NCBI GenBank assembly: GCA_013140705.1
Contig: JABFSH010000025.1
Location: 1-64,000, forward strand
Source: Methylococcaceae bacterium
GTDB lineage: Bacteria > Pseudomonadota > Gammaproteobacteria > Methylococcales > Methylomonadaceae
Length of the DNA stretch: 64,000 nt
Direction: 5' to 3'
Part shown: positions 51,175 to 60,442 of the stretch, in pieces
Layout of the letters: each line of letters begins with the position of its first letter
Position numbering within the stretch: position 1 is the stretch's first letter
Notes under the pieces: model-generated
Seen by the model: the letters and a program-made list of their open reading frames with translations, nothing else
Told to the model about the DNA's origin: nothing
Databases searched by the model: none
Made by a program: the position numbers and the translations under genes

Positions 51175-52347
51175 TTATTCCTGTTTCAAAAGTGAATCGT
51201 AAACCGATTGGTAGCGCGCAACCATAACTCCCAAAGAAAACTCCGTTAATGCTCGCCGATAGGCGTGTTGCGCGTGCAGACGCATTTTTTCAATATGAGC
51301 CATGTAATCCAAAATTATTTCTGCCATGGTCTCGGCATCTCCTGCCGCCGTCAGCCGGCCTGTTTTACCGTCTTCGACTAACTCCGAATTGCCGCCCACA
51401 TCGGTCGCAAGCACCGGCAATGCGGTCGCCATGGCTTCGAGGATGGTGTTGGAAATGCCTTCAGCCTGCGATGGCAAAACGAACAAATCAATTCGGCGCA
51501 TAATTTCCGCGACATCGTTCCGTTCACCGGGCAACCAGGCATTTTCAATTAACTGGTGTTCGGTCAACAACACAAGCGCCTGTTGTCTGAGAGGGCCCTC
51601 GCCGATGATCATCAATCGAACGTTCTGTTTGATATTCGGCACGCGCTGACAAGCCAGAATAAAGGCTCTAACCAAGGTCAATTGATCCTTGACGCCATGC
51701 ATGCGCCCCACCGTGCCAATGATGAGGTCTTGCGATCCAAAAGCAAACGGACAATCCGTCAGTGCCGTTCTGTAGCCTTTCAAAGGAAAAAACACCTTGG
51801 TGTCAACGCCATTGCAGATCCGGGTGATTTTTTTTGGCGAGACATAAATTTTATCAATGAGATAGCGCTCAAGCTGCCTTGATAATGGAATAAACCGATG
51901 AATCAGCGGATCAAGCAGACGCCTGACCCATTGATATTTGACATTGTTGCCATCAGGATCAAAAACATCCCAGCCGTGTTCGCCATGTACCCTTGCCTTC
52001 ACTCCCGCCAGCCAGGCAGAAAACTGGTATTCGATGGCCGCCAGATTGCGTGTATGCACAATGGCCGGTTTAAGCTGCTTTAGTAGTCGATATACTCTAA
52101 CAAGTGACCCCCAATCCTGGCCTTCTTTCTTGTGAATTTGATAAACCATCACATCGCTTCGGGTCAGTCGCTGCTGGAAATCGGTGCTGTCTTTAAGGCA
52201 GACAATGGCATGACGATAAGCGTCTTTGGGCATGTGATTAATCAGGTTGACCAAACCATTTTCCAAACCACCGATGCCCAAGCGGTAAATAATATGCACT
52301 ACTAATGGCGCTTGGTCAGAGCTGGTGTTTAAATCAGGGCTATTCAT
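51175..52347 (-). CDS. XrtA-system glycosyltransferase, Stp2 type
   Basis: 390 residues, GT-B fold of the GT4 kind. N-terminus VVHIIYRLGIGGLENGLVNL is the signature of the TIGR03088 (sugar transferase, PEP-CTERM/EpsH1 system) group. Later motifs are IPLSRQLERYLIDKIYVSPK, RICNGVDTKVFFPL, IIGTVGRMHGVKDQLTLVRA and the donor-binding LPSQAEGISNTILEAMATAL PVLATDVGGN. It would add a sugar to the lipid-linked repeat. The next upstream gene (TIGR03087 type) ends 2 bases away. Confidence 0.93.
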   Translation of the reverse strand: MNSPDLNTSSDQAPLVVHIIYRLGIGGLENGLVNLINHMPKDAYRHAIVCLKDSTDFQQRLTRSDVMVYQIHKKEGQDWGSLVRVYRLLKQLKPAIVHTRNLAAIEYQFSAWLAGVKARVHGEHGWDVFDPDGNNVKYQWVRRLLDPLIHRFIPLSRQLERYLIDKIYVSPKKITRICNGVDTKVFFPLKGYRTALTDCPFAFGSQDLIIGTVGRMHGVKDQLTLVRAFILACQRVPNIKQNVRLMIIGEGPLRQQALVLLTEHQLIENAWLPGERNDVAEIMRRIDLFVLPSQAEGISNTILEAMATALPVLATDVGGNSELVEDGKTGRLTAAGDAETMAEIILDYMAHIEKMRLHAQHAYRRALTEFSLGVMVARYQSVYDSLLKQE

Positions 52348-52349
52348 TT

Positions 52350-53543
52350 TCAGGCCTGTAACATCTGAGTCAGGCGATGGACATTTTGCTGCCAGCTGAA
52401 TTCGGCTTTAACAAACTCGCGATTCGTATTATCCACCAGTGTTGACGGCCTGGCATCCAATAGTGCAGTGATTTGTGCAACCATCAACTCAGCCTCATCA
52501 GCGACGGATACCGACACTTGTTCAGCAGACGGAATACCTTCCATGGCGGCCGACGTAGCAATCACATATTTCCCCAGGGCCATCGCCTCCAGCACTTTAT
52601 TCTGAATGCCTCGTGCGATTCTCAATGGTGCGACCGCCAGTGTGGCATGAGCAACATAGGGCCTGACATCATCGACGGCACCTGTCACGATGATATTTTT
52701 ATTCTTGGCCAAGGCCTGAACGTCCTTCGTCGGCCTCGAACCGACGATATAGAAAGTTGCCGAAGGATAACTCTTTACTATTTGAGGAAACACAGCCTCA
52801 GCAAACCATTTTACGGCATCGACATTGGCCCAATAATCCATGGCTCCGGTAAATACAAAAACATCGGTACGGTCAGGATACGGGCAGGCAAACGTGTGCT
52901 CGGGAGAGAAATAATCGGTATCGACCCCGTTATTGACATAAGTCACTTTATTGGCTGCCGATGGTGATAATGACTTAAATAAGGCCGCTTCCTGTTCCGA
53001 AACAAAGAAGCTTTGTTTGGCCTTCTCGGCCAACTGCCTCTCATAAGCCAGCAAAGTGTTGGATTCTCGTTGATAAACCCACCGGCTTAGGCCGGTTTTA
53101 CTGGCCGCGTACTGCCGCCATTTGTCGGAGTCGACATCGACAAAATCCACAACCAAATCCACTGCATGAGACGGCTTGATAAATTGCGCCATCACGGAAG
53201 AAAAAATCAGCACTTTCTTGATAGTGTGTTGCTGAATGTTCTGATCAACCCAGGCCTGCATGGCTTTGTTTTTGTAATACGGCAAACTTAGCGGTTCTCC
53301 CGTCAACAATCCTTGCAGACTTTTGACTTTCGCTGGCAGAGACTTAAGCCCCTGATAATTTGTTTCAACACAAAGTTCATCAAGTTTAGGGATATATTGC
53401 CAATCATTGGGGTCATCAATGAAAGTCCCCAAATAAACGTTATATTCTGCAGCCAAATGCTTCAAGAAGTGATATGAACGAATTTTATCGCCTTTATTGG
53501 GAGGATAAGGAATTCTATGTGCAAGAAAAAGCAGATTTTCCAT
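52350..53543 (-). CDS. XrtA-system glycosyltransferase, Stp1 type
   Basis: 397 residues, GT4-like. N-terminus ENLLFLAHRIPYPPNKGDKI then RSYHFLKHLAAEYNVYLGTF is characteristic of TIGR03087 (sugar transferase, PEP-CTERM/EpsH1 system). Acceptor and donor elements include YVNNGVDTDYFSPEHTF, FVFTGAMDYWANVDAVKWFA and VAPLRIARGIQNKVLEAMAL GKYVIAT. Works with the Stp2-type enzyme in building the repeat unit. Spacing to its neighbour is only 2 bases, so the pair is probably translationally coupled. Confidence 0.93.
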   Translation of the reverse strand: MENLLFLAHRIPYPPNKGDKIRSYHFLKHLAAEYNVYLGTFIDDPNDWQYIPKLDELCVETNYQGLKSLPAKVKSLQGLLTGEPLSLPYYKNKAMQAWVDQNIQQHTIKKVLIFSSVMAQFIKPSHAVDLVVDFVDVDSDKWRQYAASKTGLSRWVYQRESNTLLAYERQLAEKAKQSFFVSEQEAALFKSLSPSAANKVTYVNNGVDTDYFSPEHTFACPYPDRTDVFVFTGAMDYWANVDAVKWFAEAVFPQIVKSYPSATFYIVGSRPTKDVQALAKNKNIIVTGAVDDVRPYVAHATLAVAPLRIARGIQNKVLEAMALGKYVIATSAAMEGIPSAEQVSVSVADEAELMVAQITALLDARPSTLVDNTNREFVKAEFSWQQNVHRLTQMLQA

Positions 53544-53582
53544 AGGCGTTATGTCTGTTTAGTGGAATGTTGCCAACTGTAA

Positions 53583-54602
53583 TTAACCCAGATCCTTTGA
53601 TAGCCAGGGACCCACCCTCTGACTGACAGCCAGCGGCAAACGCTTCCAGGCGGCAATAAATAATTGATACTTGGGATTGAGCGGATTGACGTCGGGTAAT
53701 GCGGTTGCTTTAACTAAATGAAACTCATAAAACAAAGGTTCCGGAGTAAATCCCCAGTTTTTTTTGAAACTGTAAGATCCGGTGCCCAGTTTGCTGCGCC
53801 CATAATCGAATATTTTGATGCCTTTTTCCACGGCTCGACGCATTACTTCCCAATACATGAAATCATTACCTTTAAGATCCCTTGCCAAACGGGTACCCCC
53901 ACCGTAGTAAGGCAGAACCTCATCCTTAAAATAAAAATTCATGACACTGGCAATTAACTGGCCGTTATGCTCAATACTCAATATTTCGCATTGCTCGCCA
54001 AAAACGGATTTAAGTGTCTGAAAATATTTTTTTGAAAATACCGGTGTTCCCAAGTTTCTGACGCTTTCGGAATAGGCTTGATAGAGCCGATTAACATGGT
54101 TGTCGACGACACTGACCAAACCGGCATCAATTCCCTTTCTAACCATCGCCCGTTGCTTTCTGGGAATGGCCTGAAAATTTTTTTCAGTATCCGCATCCAG
54201 CGCCTTTCTGAATGTGACATAGAGATTCTTGTGTGGCCATTCAGGATGCTTTTGTTCTCTGTTGCGAATTTCCAGACAATCGACTCCCAGGTTTTCAGCT
54301 AGACGGCAGGCTTCGCGATCAAGCGCCAGAAAACTGGTTTCATTATTGGCAACAATACCGCCGTAAACGCAGAAAGCGGTCGATGTCAGTGAATTTCCAA
54401 ACAATCGACTGTTAACATGCACTAAAGGCAGGATGCCCTGTATGACGCCATCATCTTCAGCATAGAGAAAATAGGTTTTGTGTCCGAATGATTGTTCAAT
54501 GACTTCTTTCCATCCCGAAAGGTGGAAAAATGTCGAATCGTTTGCCGCCTGGACAAAACTGTCCCAGCGCGAATAGTTGGATGCGTCCAGCGTTTTAATC
54601 AT
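53583..54602 (-). CDS. FemAB-like XrtA-system protein
   Basis: 339 residues. GNAT-fold FemAB/MprF-like family (TIGR03019 type, PEP-CTERM locus). Landmarks: SFVQAANDSTFFHLSGWKEV, IQGILPLVHVNSRLFGNSLT, YVTFRKALDADTEKNFQAIP RKQRAMVRKGIDAGL and the conserved core YWEVMRRAVEKGIKIFDYGR SKLGTGSYSFKKNWGFTPEP. Such enzymes transfer amino acids from tRNA or acyl groups; in exopolysaccharide loci the acceptor is presumed to be a sugar amine. It lies between the deacetylase and Stp1. Confidence 0.92.
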   Translation of the reverse strand: MIKTLDASNYSRWDSFVQAANDSTFFHLSGWKEVIEQSFGHKTYFLYAEDDGVIQGILPLVHVNSRLFGNSLTSTAFCVYGGIVANNETSFLALDREACRLAENLGVDCLEIRNREQKHPEWPHKNLYVTFRKALDADTEKNFQAIPRKQRAMVRKGIDAGLVSVVDNHVNRLYQAYSESVRNLGTPVFSKKYFQTLKSVFGEQCEILSIEHNGQLIASVMNFYFKDEVLPYYGGGTRLARDLKGNDFMYWEVMRRAVEKGIKIFDYGRSKLGTGSYSFKKNWGFTPEPLFYEFHLVKATALPDVNPLNPKYQLFIAAWKRLPLAVSQRVGPWLSKDLG

Positions 54603-54722
54603 GCTTGCTATTCCTGGTTTTTTCTAACAACGGGAAACTCAATGGAGTCTGTCAGATGATCAACGCCGTGTTGTTTGGCCATTAAAATATTGGAACTTGT
54701 AGCACCCTGCAATAAAATTGCG

Positions 54723-55568
54723 TCAGGTGTTTGGGCTTTTTAAAAAGACATTTTCCATGGTATCCCAACTAAAATCGGACAGCAGTTGAGTGATCCTTCG
54801 CTCCATCCTGTCGAGATTCAGATAGTGCCGTATTTGTGTTTTCAGATTCAGGCCCGACTGACGCGGTTGATCCGGATCAATTTCCCAAGGATGAAAGTAA
54901 AAGATACCGGCTTGCTGCTCTTTATTGTTGACCTGATTAAAAGCCCATTTTGAAAAGACATAAGGATAAAATCTGAAAAAACCGCCGCCACCGCAGGGCA
55001 AATTTTTGTTGCCAACTCTGAGAGTCGTAATGGGGATTTCTTTAAACGATTGATTTTTTATCGGTTCATAGATAAATCGAGGCGCGTCCGGGATACCGTA
55101 TAAATCATGCTTGACCGGATAAATACTGGAACTGTACTTAAAACCTTCTTCCTGCAGCACATCCAGAGCCCACAAGTTTTTTTGAACGATGGAGTAACTC
55201 GCCGCCCGGTAACCTTTCACCTCATGACCACTCAAATCTTCCAGCAATTTTTTTGTTCTGGAAATATCCTTGCGAAATTCATCGGGCGTCTGTTCTGTAA
55301 CTCTAATATGCTCATAACCGTGACAGGCTAATTCATGACCGTCCTTGATGATGCGTCTGATCAAATCCGGATAGCGTTCTGCAACCCAGCCCAGGGTAAA
55401 AAAAGTGGCCTTGATGTCCCTGGCCTGAAACAATGCCAGAATTTTATCGGTATTGACTTCAACCCGATGTGGAAGCGCATCCCATTGAGTTTTTGCTATG
55501 TACGGCTCGAAGGCGGAAACCTGAAAATAATCTTCGACATCGACCGTCATTGCATTTTTTATAGTCAT
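54723..55568 (-). CDS. XrtA-system polysaccharide deacetylase
   Basis: 281 residues, NodB/CE4 fold of the TIGR03006 group. The catalytic-metal motif is AMTVDVEDYFQVSAFEPYIA, ATFFTLGWVAERYPDLIRRI, then GHELACHGYEHIRVTEQTPD EF with the zinc-binding His residues, and KGYRAASYSI. The ending PWEIDPDQPRQSGLNLKTQI RHYLNL is family-typical. It removes acetyl groups from N-acetylhexosamine units of the nascent polysaccharide, creating amines that the amidotransferase or FemAB-like protein could modify. No signal peptide is visible, suggesting a cytoplasmic or lipid-linked substrate. Confidence 0.94.
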   Translation of the reverse strand: MTIKNAMTVDVEDYFQVSAFEPYIAKTQWDALPHRVEVNTDKILALFQARDIKATFFTLGWVAERYPDLIRRIIKDGHELACHGYEHIRVTEQTPDEFRKDISRTKKLLEDLSGHEVKGYRAASYSIVQKNLWALDVLQEEGFKYSSSIYPVKHDLYGIPDAPRFIYEPIKNQSFKEIPITTLRVGNKNLPCGGGGFFRFYPYVFSKWAFNQVNNKEQQAGIFYFHPWEIDPDQPRQSGLNLKTQIRHYLNLDRMERRITQLLSDFSWDTMENVFLKSPNT

Positions 55569-55596
55569 GTGTATTCAGGTTAACAGCGCATCGAGG

Positions 55597-56712
55597 TTAT
55601 AAGTAGATTTTTTCGATTTCGGCAACAATTCGTCTCGCCGCGTTACCGTCCCAATATTCCGGTATACGCCCGGATTTACCGCCGGTAACCAAAATATCTT
55701 CAACACAGGCTTTAATCATTGCGGCATTCGTACCAACAATCGTATTGGTGCCTTGTTCAACCGTGATCGGCCGTTCGGTATTTTCCCGTAATGTCACGCA
55801 AGGAATACCCAAGGCCGTTGTTTCTTCCTGCAGACCGCCTGAATCAGTCAACACCATTTTTGCAGATTTCATCAAGCCCAACATTTGCAAATAACCGACT
55901 GGCGGCAAACAGATGATGTTGCCGGAATCAATCAGATCCGACAAGCCATCCTGTTCAATGCGCTGCTTTGTCCGCGGATGAATGGGAAAAATAACAGGGA
56001 GTTTATGAGAAATATCGACAATGCTCTGTAATAAACGACTCAAAACTTCGGGATTATCTACGTTAGCCGGACGGTGCATAGTTAACAGCGCATAATGTCC
56101 CTCCTGAATGTTGTCAGACTTCTGGTAGTCGTTCAGTGTTGTTGAGAAGGGTATAGCCAGCTGTAAATTTGCGAGTAAGGTATCAATCATGACATTACCG
56201 GCAAAGTGAATACGTTCGGCTCCTATACCTTCCCTTATCAGATTTGCTTCAGCGCTGCGTTCTGTAGTAAATAAACTATCTGAAATTTGATCCGTCAAAA
56301 TCCGGTTGATTTCTTCCGGCATTTCTCGATCGCCGCTCCGTAAACCGGCCTCTACATGGATAATCGGAATTTGCTTCTTTACCGCGACCAAACTGCAGGC
56401 AATCGTTGAATTGACATCGCCAACCACCAAAACTGCGCAGGGTTTCACTTTGTCTAATACCGGCTCAAAGCGCAGCATGATGTTGGCCGTTTGTTCGCTG
56501 TGCGAACCTGAACCGACTTCCAGATCAACATCGGGTTCAGGAATGCCCAGTTGCTCAAAAAAAGCGGCTTTCATCGCCTGATCATAATGCTGTCCGGTAT
56601 GCACCAGGTAGGGCTGCACCTGATCAGTCAAGTTATTGAGCTCCTTGATGATGGGCGCAATTTTCATAAAGTTGGGTCTGGCACCCACGACGCAAACAAG
56701 AGTTTTTTTCAT
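55597..56712 (-). CDS. wecB: UDP-N-acetylglucosamine 2-epimerase (non-hydrolysing)
   Basis: 371 residues. WecB converts UDP-GlcNAc to UDP-ManNAc. Landmarks: VCVVGARPNFMKIAPIIKEL, LVHTGQHYDQAMKAAFFEQL, HVEAGLRSGDREMPEEINRI LTDQISD, LLTMHRPANVDNPEVL and KMVLTDSGGLQEETTALGIP. Catalytic His and Asp/Glu positions are present. It sits between the ATPase and the deacetylase in the cluster; with the partial nucleotide-sugar dehydrogenase at the end of the window it suggests a ManNAc- or hexosaminuronate-containing polymer. Confidence 0.94.
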   Translation of the reverse strand: MKKTLVCVVGARPNFMKIAPIIKELNNLTDQVQPYLVHTGQHYDQAMKAAFFEQLGIPEPDVDLEVGSGSHSEQTANIMLRFEPVLDKVKPCAVLVVGDVNSTIACSLVAVKKQIPIIHVEAGLRSGDREMPEEINRILTDQISDSLFTTERSAEANLIREGIGAERIHFAGNVMIDTLLANLQLAIPFSTTLNDYQKSDNIQEGHYALLTMHRPANVDNPEVLSRLLQSIVDISHKLPVIFPIHPRTKQRIEQDGLSDLIDSGNIICLPPVGYLQMLGLMKSAKMVLTDSGGLQEETTALGIPCVTLRENTERPITVEQGTNTIVGTNAAMIKACVEDILVTGGKSGRIPEYWDGNAARRIVAEIEKIYL

Positions 56713-56723
56713 GGCGTAATCTT

Positions 56724-57755
56724 TTATCCTTGGGTGGAATCTTCGTTATAAACGTTATCCATATCCAGCTGCAATAATATTGCTTTCCTTAATAAAGCCC
56801 GTTCTTTATTTAAAGTCGTTTGAAGGTTATAAACCAGTTTTTCCAGCGCAGTAATGCGTTCATCATATGCACCAAACCCTTCTGTCGATATCGGATACAC
56901 CGGAGGGGTCGGCAGGACATCGTGAAACTCATCCGTTACTGTTGAGGACTCTTCTTCGATGTCGGTAATCACCTTCTGCACAGCAGCCAAGCTAATAGTC
57001 TGCAGTTCGTCCAGATAACCGAATAATAGAACCCGATCGCATAAGGTGTTAATTCTTCTGGGAATCCCCTGTGTATATCTACATATTTCGCTGAATATGT
57101 CATCATTGAACTGCGGAGAGTTTTTCCAGCCGGCTTTCTGCATACGAAACAGTATGTAGTGTTTGGTCTCCTCTTCATCCAGCGGTTTTAATTGGTAAGT
57201 GGCTACTATGCGCTGCCTGAACTGCTCCATTTCCGGCAAAGTCATGGTATCACCCAGCTGTCTTTGACCGATCAAAAATGTCTGAAACAGTGATTTCCCT
57301 GACATCTCAAAATTCGACAACATCCGTAATTCTTCCAGGGAGTCTTTGGGCAAATTTTGTGCTTCATCAACGATCATCAGCACTCGCTTGCCATCCATGG
57401 CCTGCTTGATAAAAAAGCGTTCGATTCGTGTTAACAGAGTGGACTTATCCTCGCCATCGTACGGTAACCCGAAGGTTGCAGAAATGATTTTTAACAAATC
57501 GTCCGCACCCACTTGCGACGAAACCATAATCCCTATGGTAATGTTTTCCGGGTTCAAACTATTAACCAGTTCTTTGACCAACATGGTTTTACCGGTACCG
57601 GGCTTACCGGTAACGACAACAAATCCTTCTCCCTGGGTCAATCCATAGCGCATGTAGGCCAGTGCTCGTCGATGCACGGCGCTATTAAAGTAAAAGTCGC
57701 TGTCTGCATTGAGTTGAAATGGTTTTTTGGTTAAATTATAAAAACCGTCATACAT
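56724..57755 (-). CDS. XrtA-system-associated ExeA-like ATPase
   Basis: 343 residues. AAA ATPase of the ExeA/GspA type (TIGR03015). N-terminus MYDGFYNLTKKPFQLNADSD FYF is family-diagnostic. Walker A is GKPGTGKT (50-57), Walker B is VLMIVDEAQN (about 125-134), and arginine/sensor elements follow in RQRIVATYQLKPLDEEET. The C-terminal ~60 residues include a predicted coiled coil (ERITALEKLVYNLQTTLNKE). It probably energises or places the export machinery in the envelope. It sits 2 bases from the outer-membrane protein gene. Confidence 0.93.
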   Translation of the reverse strand: MYDGFYNLTKKPFQLNADSDFYFNSAVHRRALAYMRYGLTQGEGFVVVTGKPGTGKTMLVKELVNSLNPENITIGIMVSSQVGADDLLKIISATFGLPYDGEDKSTLLTRIERFFIKQAMDGKRVLMIVDEAQNLPKDSLEELRMLSNFEMSGKSLFQTFLIGQRQLGDTMTLPEMEQFRQRIVATYQLKPLDEEETKHYILFRMQKAGWKNSPQFNDDIFSEICRYTQGIPRRINTLCDRVLLFGYLDELQTISLAAVQKVITDIEEESSTVTDEFHDVLPTPPVYPISTEGFGAYDERITALEKLVYNLQTTLNKERALLRKAILLQLDMDNVYNEDSTQG

Positions 57756-57757
57756 AA

Positions 57758-59365
57758 TTAAAATCTCATAAACATAGTGGCTGTTGCGCGGTTTTCCTGA
57801 TAATCATTGGTATTTAAATCAGAAGATTGGTTGATATGCCGAACTTCGAGTCGTCCGGAAATTTTTCGGGTAATCGCTTGACTTAAACCAACGGCAATAT
57901 CATAGCGCTGATCCTTTGAACCATTGGGATTAATCGACCCATCAGGCATCGAGGTGTTTGCATCCCTTTCCGTTTCCTGCCAGGTAGGCTGTAAGTAAAC
58001 ACTTGTTTTAGGAGCAAACTGCCAGTTCCAGCTGGCATTGATACCCCTCACTTTTTCGTGATTACCGCTAACCTGAAACACTCTATTTTCGTTGTAGGCA
58101 TTTGAACTCAAGGTTGTTTTACCGGAACGGAATGAAACGGAAAAACTCCAGCGTTTTCTAACAATCACTTCATTATTGAACGTGGGGAGATTGATTGCTG
58201 AAGGATTTGCCTGAGGATTATTGATCGGAGTTCCAAATTCATCTTGATTACTAAATATTTGCAGATTAGATAATAAAGTCTGCGTGGTAGTCGTATCGTT
58301 GTCATGCGTCAACGACCAAATGGAGCGTCTGGTCCGGTAATGTAATGCTGTTTGCCAGGTTTTTCCTGAATTTAAACCAATAGAGTTGTCTCTGTAGGTA
58401 GTCAGCCAGGTAAATCGTTGTATGGGAGAAATATAAACCGTCACGAAACTGTTGTTTCCGTAACCTGCTTCAATATTGTAATGTTGGCTTGGTGTCCACT
58501 TTCCGCCAAACGTATAAAAGAATCCATTATTGTTGGAATCCGTTATAGTGTCGAAACTGTTGTTGCTATACCCACCTTGCGCGAATAGGTTGAAGTGTTT
58601 GTTGATATAAGGCCTCAATATGGCAGATGCATTTTGAAACGCCACGTTATTTGCGCCGCCCGATCTGAAACTTTCAGTGTTATTGAACGACAAGCCCCAA
58701 CTCACTCGACTGAATCGGGAGCCGCTGTTGATTTGCACACTTTCACCCAAAGTATTGGTATCCGAAAGACTATCTGATGATGAACTCGTGCCGGTATTGA
58801 CAGTATCATAGTTCACAGCCACCCTACCGTTTGCGTAGTGTCCAAATGTAGGTGTCCAATACGGAGAGATTCCAAATGTACTCACTGTAGAGCGATTGCC
58901 TACGCCTGAAATATTGTCAACCGCAATCTGGCTGTTATTGGTATTTTGCTGACTGATAGAGCTTCTGGATGTCAAGAACAATTTATTTCGCGCCAGGATA
59001 TTAAATGAATTGTACTGTAACTGGTTTGATGTATTGAGTCCGCCGTTACCGCCGGCATTGTATAAATTTTGCATCCGGTAATTTAAATTCAATGTGGTTC
59101 TTGCCGTTCTGCCAATAACAGAAAATCCAGGGTTTATTTCTGTCACCAATGCACTTGTTTCAGCACCCTTCGGTGATAACCGGATGTTGTCGGAGTAAAT
59201 TTCCTGAGCCATAAGGCTGGGTGTTATGTGCCAATTGACGGCATACGACTGAGCTTGATGAAACAGACAACAGAAATTAACTACATGAAAGAAAACTGGA
59301 GAAATTCTTATGGATTTCGGCCTTTTCAATTGAGCAGCAGGTGAAATGGGCGGTTTACTTTTCAT
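57758..59365 (-). CDS. XrtA-system-associated outer-membrane beta-barrel protein
   Basis: About 535 residues from the ATG at 59365 (TTG at 59380 also possible). N-terminal export signal (ISPVFFHVVNFCCLFHQAQS), then ITPSLMAQEIYSDNIRLSPK and many aromatic-ended beta strands (TTLNLNYRMQNLYNAGGNG, LFAQGGYSNNSFDTI), ending MFMRF with a C-terminal Phe as in outer-membrane barrels. Matches the TIGR03016 family, whose members lie next to the ExeA-like ATPase. Probable role: a barrel helping the polymer across the outer membrane. Confidence 0.88.
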   Translation of the reverse strand: MKSKPPISPAAQLKRPKSIRISPVFFHVVNFCCLFHQAQSYAVNWHITPSLMAQEIYSDNIRLSPKGAETSALVTEINPGFSVIGRTARTTLNLNYRMQNLYNAGGNGGLNTSNQLQYNSFNILARNKLFLTSRSSISQQNTNNSQIAVDNISGVGNRSTVSTFGISPYWTPTFGHYANGRVAVNYDTVNTGTSSSSDSLSDTNTLGESVQINSGSRFSRVSWGLSFNNTESFRSGGANNVAFQNASAILRPYINKHFNLFAQGGYSNNSFDTITDSNNNGFFYTFGGKWTPSQHYNIEAGYGNNSFVTVYISPIQRFTWLTTYRDNSIGLNSGKTWQTALHYRTRRSIWSLTHDNDTTTTQTLLSNLQIFSNQDEFGTPINNPQANPSAINLPTFNNEVIVRKRWSFSVSFRSGKTTLSSNAYNENRVFQVSGNHEKVRGINASWNWQFAPKTSVYLQPTWQETERDANTSMPDGSINPNGSKDQRYDIAVGLSQAITRKISGRLEVRHINQSSDLNTNDYQENRATATMFMRF

Positions 59366-59494
59366 GTAGTTGCTAGGCAAGAATAGGTGAAATCGTTATT
59401 CATGACCCACTGTCAATAAATGAGGATTTAAAAAAATTATTTCAGCGAAGAAGTCAATTGGCTATAAAGGGCTGCACTTTGCTCTGGATCAATA

Positions 59495-60409
59495 TTAATG
59501 CGAGTATTGGCCGTAGCCATAACCGTAATGAGCACCCTCGGAAGAAGTTTGCGTTTTATTAAAAACGGCCAAAACCACATCGCAGGACGCCAATTTTTCA
59601 ACCGATTCCATCACCATACTTTGCAAAGTCCTCTCTGCCTCTATCACTAATACTATCTGCCCCACTAATTTAGCCAGCACTTCAGCCTGTGTTGCCGCAA
59701 GCAAGGGCGGCGAATCAAAAATGACTATTCGATCCGGATATCTCTTACTCAATTCTTCCGCTAACATAACCATTCTGTTGCTGGACAGAAGTTCCGTGGA
59801 ATGTTTATGTTGCTTGCCCGCCGGTATGACGCGCAGGCCTGGCATATTGGTTTTGTGCACAATATCTGCAAATTTTACGTCCTGGCCTTCCAAATATTCA
59901 ATCAAACCAGGCGAACCTTTAATTCCAAGAGTATTAGAAACTGACGGCCGAGCCACATCCGCATCAATCAACAACACTTTCTTGTCACGCTCATTGGCAA
60001 TGCTCAGTGCAAGATTAATGGCCGTAAACGTTTTCCCTTCCCCAGGAAGACTACTGGTCACCAAAATTAAATTAGCTCGCTGGATGCCATTATTACCCTT
60101 CCCAAAAGCATTACTAACGAGTGGATGTTTAATATTTCTAAACTCCTCTACCGTTTGTGTATTGGAGTCGCCGGGTGTTACAAATCCTAATTCAGAAAGT
60201 TTATCCCAATCCAGCTCATCTATTTCCTGATTTTCAACGATTTGCTCTTTGACAACAGGGACGACTGGGGTAGAAGCAGGCACCACCTTATTAAGTACAT
60301 TGATTTTTTCTTCCAGTTTATTAGCAAGTTCGGCTGACATTTCAGCGGGCTTATTGAGCTGTTGCCCTTCTTTGTTTGCTTTGTTTAAAGCACCTTCAAT
60401 GATACTCAT
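59495..60409 (-). CDS. XrtA-system tyrosine autokinase (CpsD/BY-kinase-like)
   Basis: 304 residues. P-loop ATPase of the BY-kinase type (TIGR03018). Walker A SSLPGEGKT (119-127), Walker A' VLLIDADVARPS, and Walker B IVIFDSPPLLAATQAEV. The C-terminal tail HYGYGYGQYSH is the Tyr cluster that is autophosphorylated. The N-terminus has a predicted coiled coil (AELANKLEEKINVLNKV). It controls polymer length through the Wzz-like protein encoded immediately upstream on the same strand; both carry the classic split arrangement of Gram-positive-like CpsC/CpsD. GGAGG precedes the ATG. Confidence 0.93.
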   Translation of the reverse strand: MSIIEGALNKANKEGQQLNKPAEMSAELANKLEEKINVLNKVVPASTPVVPVVKEQIVENQEIDELDWDKLSELGFVTPGDSNTQTVEEFRNIKHPLVSNAFGKGNNGIQRANLILVTSSLPGEGKTFTAINLALSIANERDKKVLLIDADVARPSVSNTLGIKGSPGLIEYLEGQDVKFADIVHKTNMPGLRVIPAGKQHKHSTELLSSNRMVMLAEELSKRYPDRIVIFDSPPLLAATQAEVLAKLVGQIVLVIEAERTLQSMVMESVEKLASCDVVLAVFNKTQTSSEGAHYGYGYGQYSH

Positions 60410-60442
60410 GGATTAGCCTCCAAATACGATTCAATTTATGCT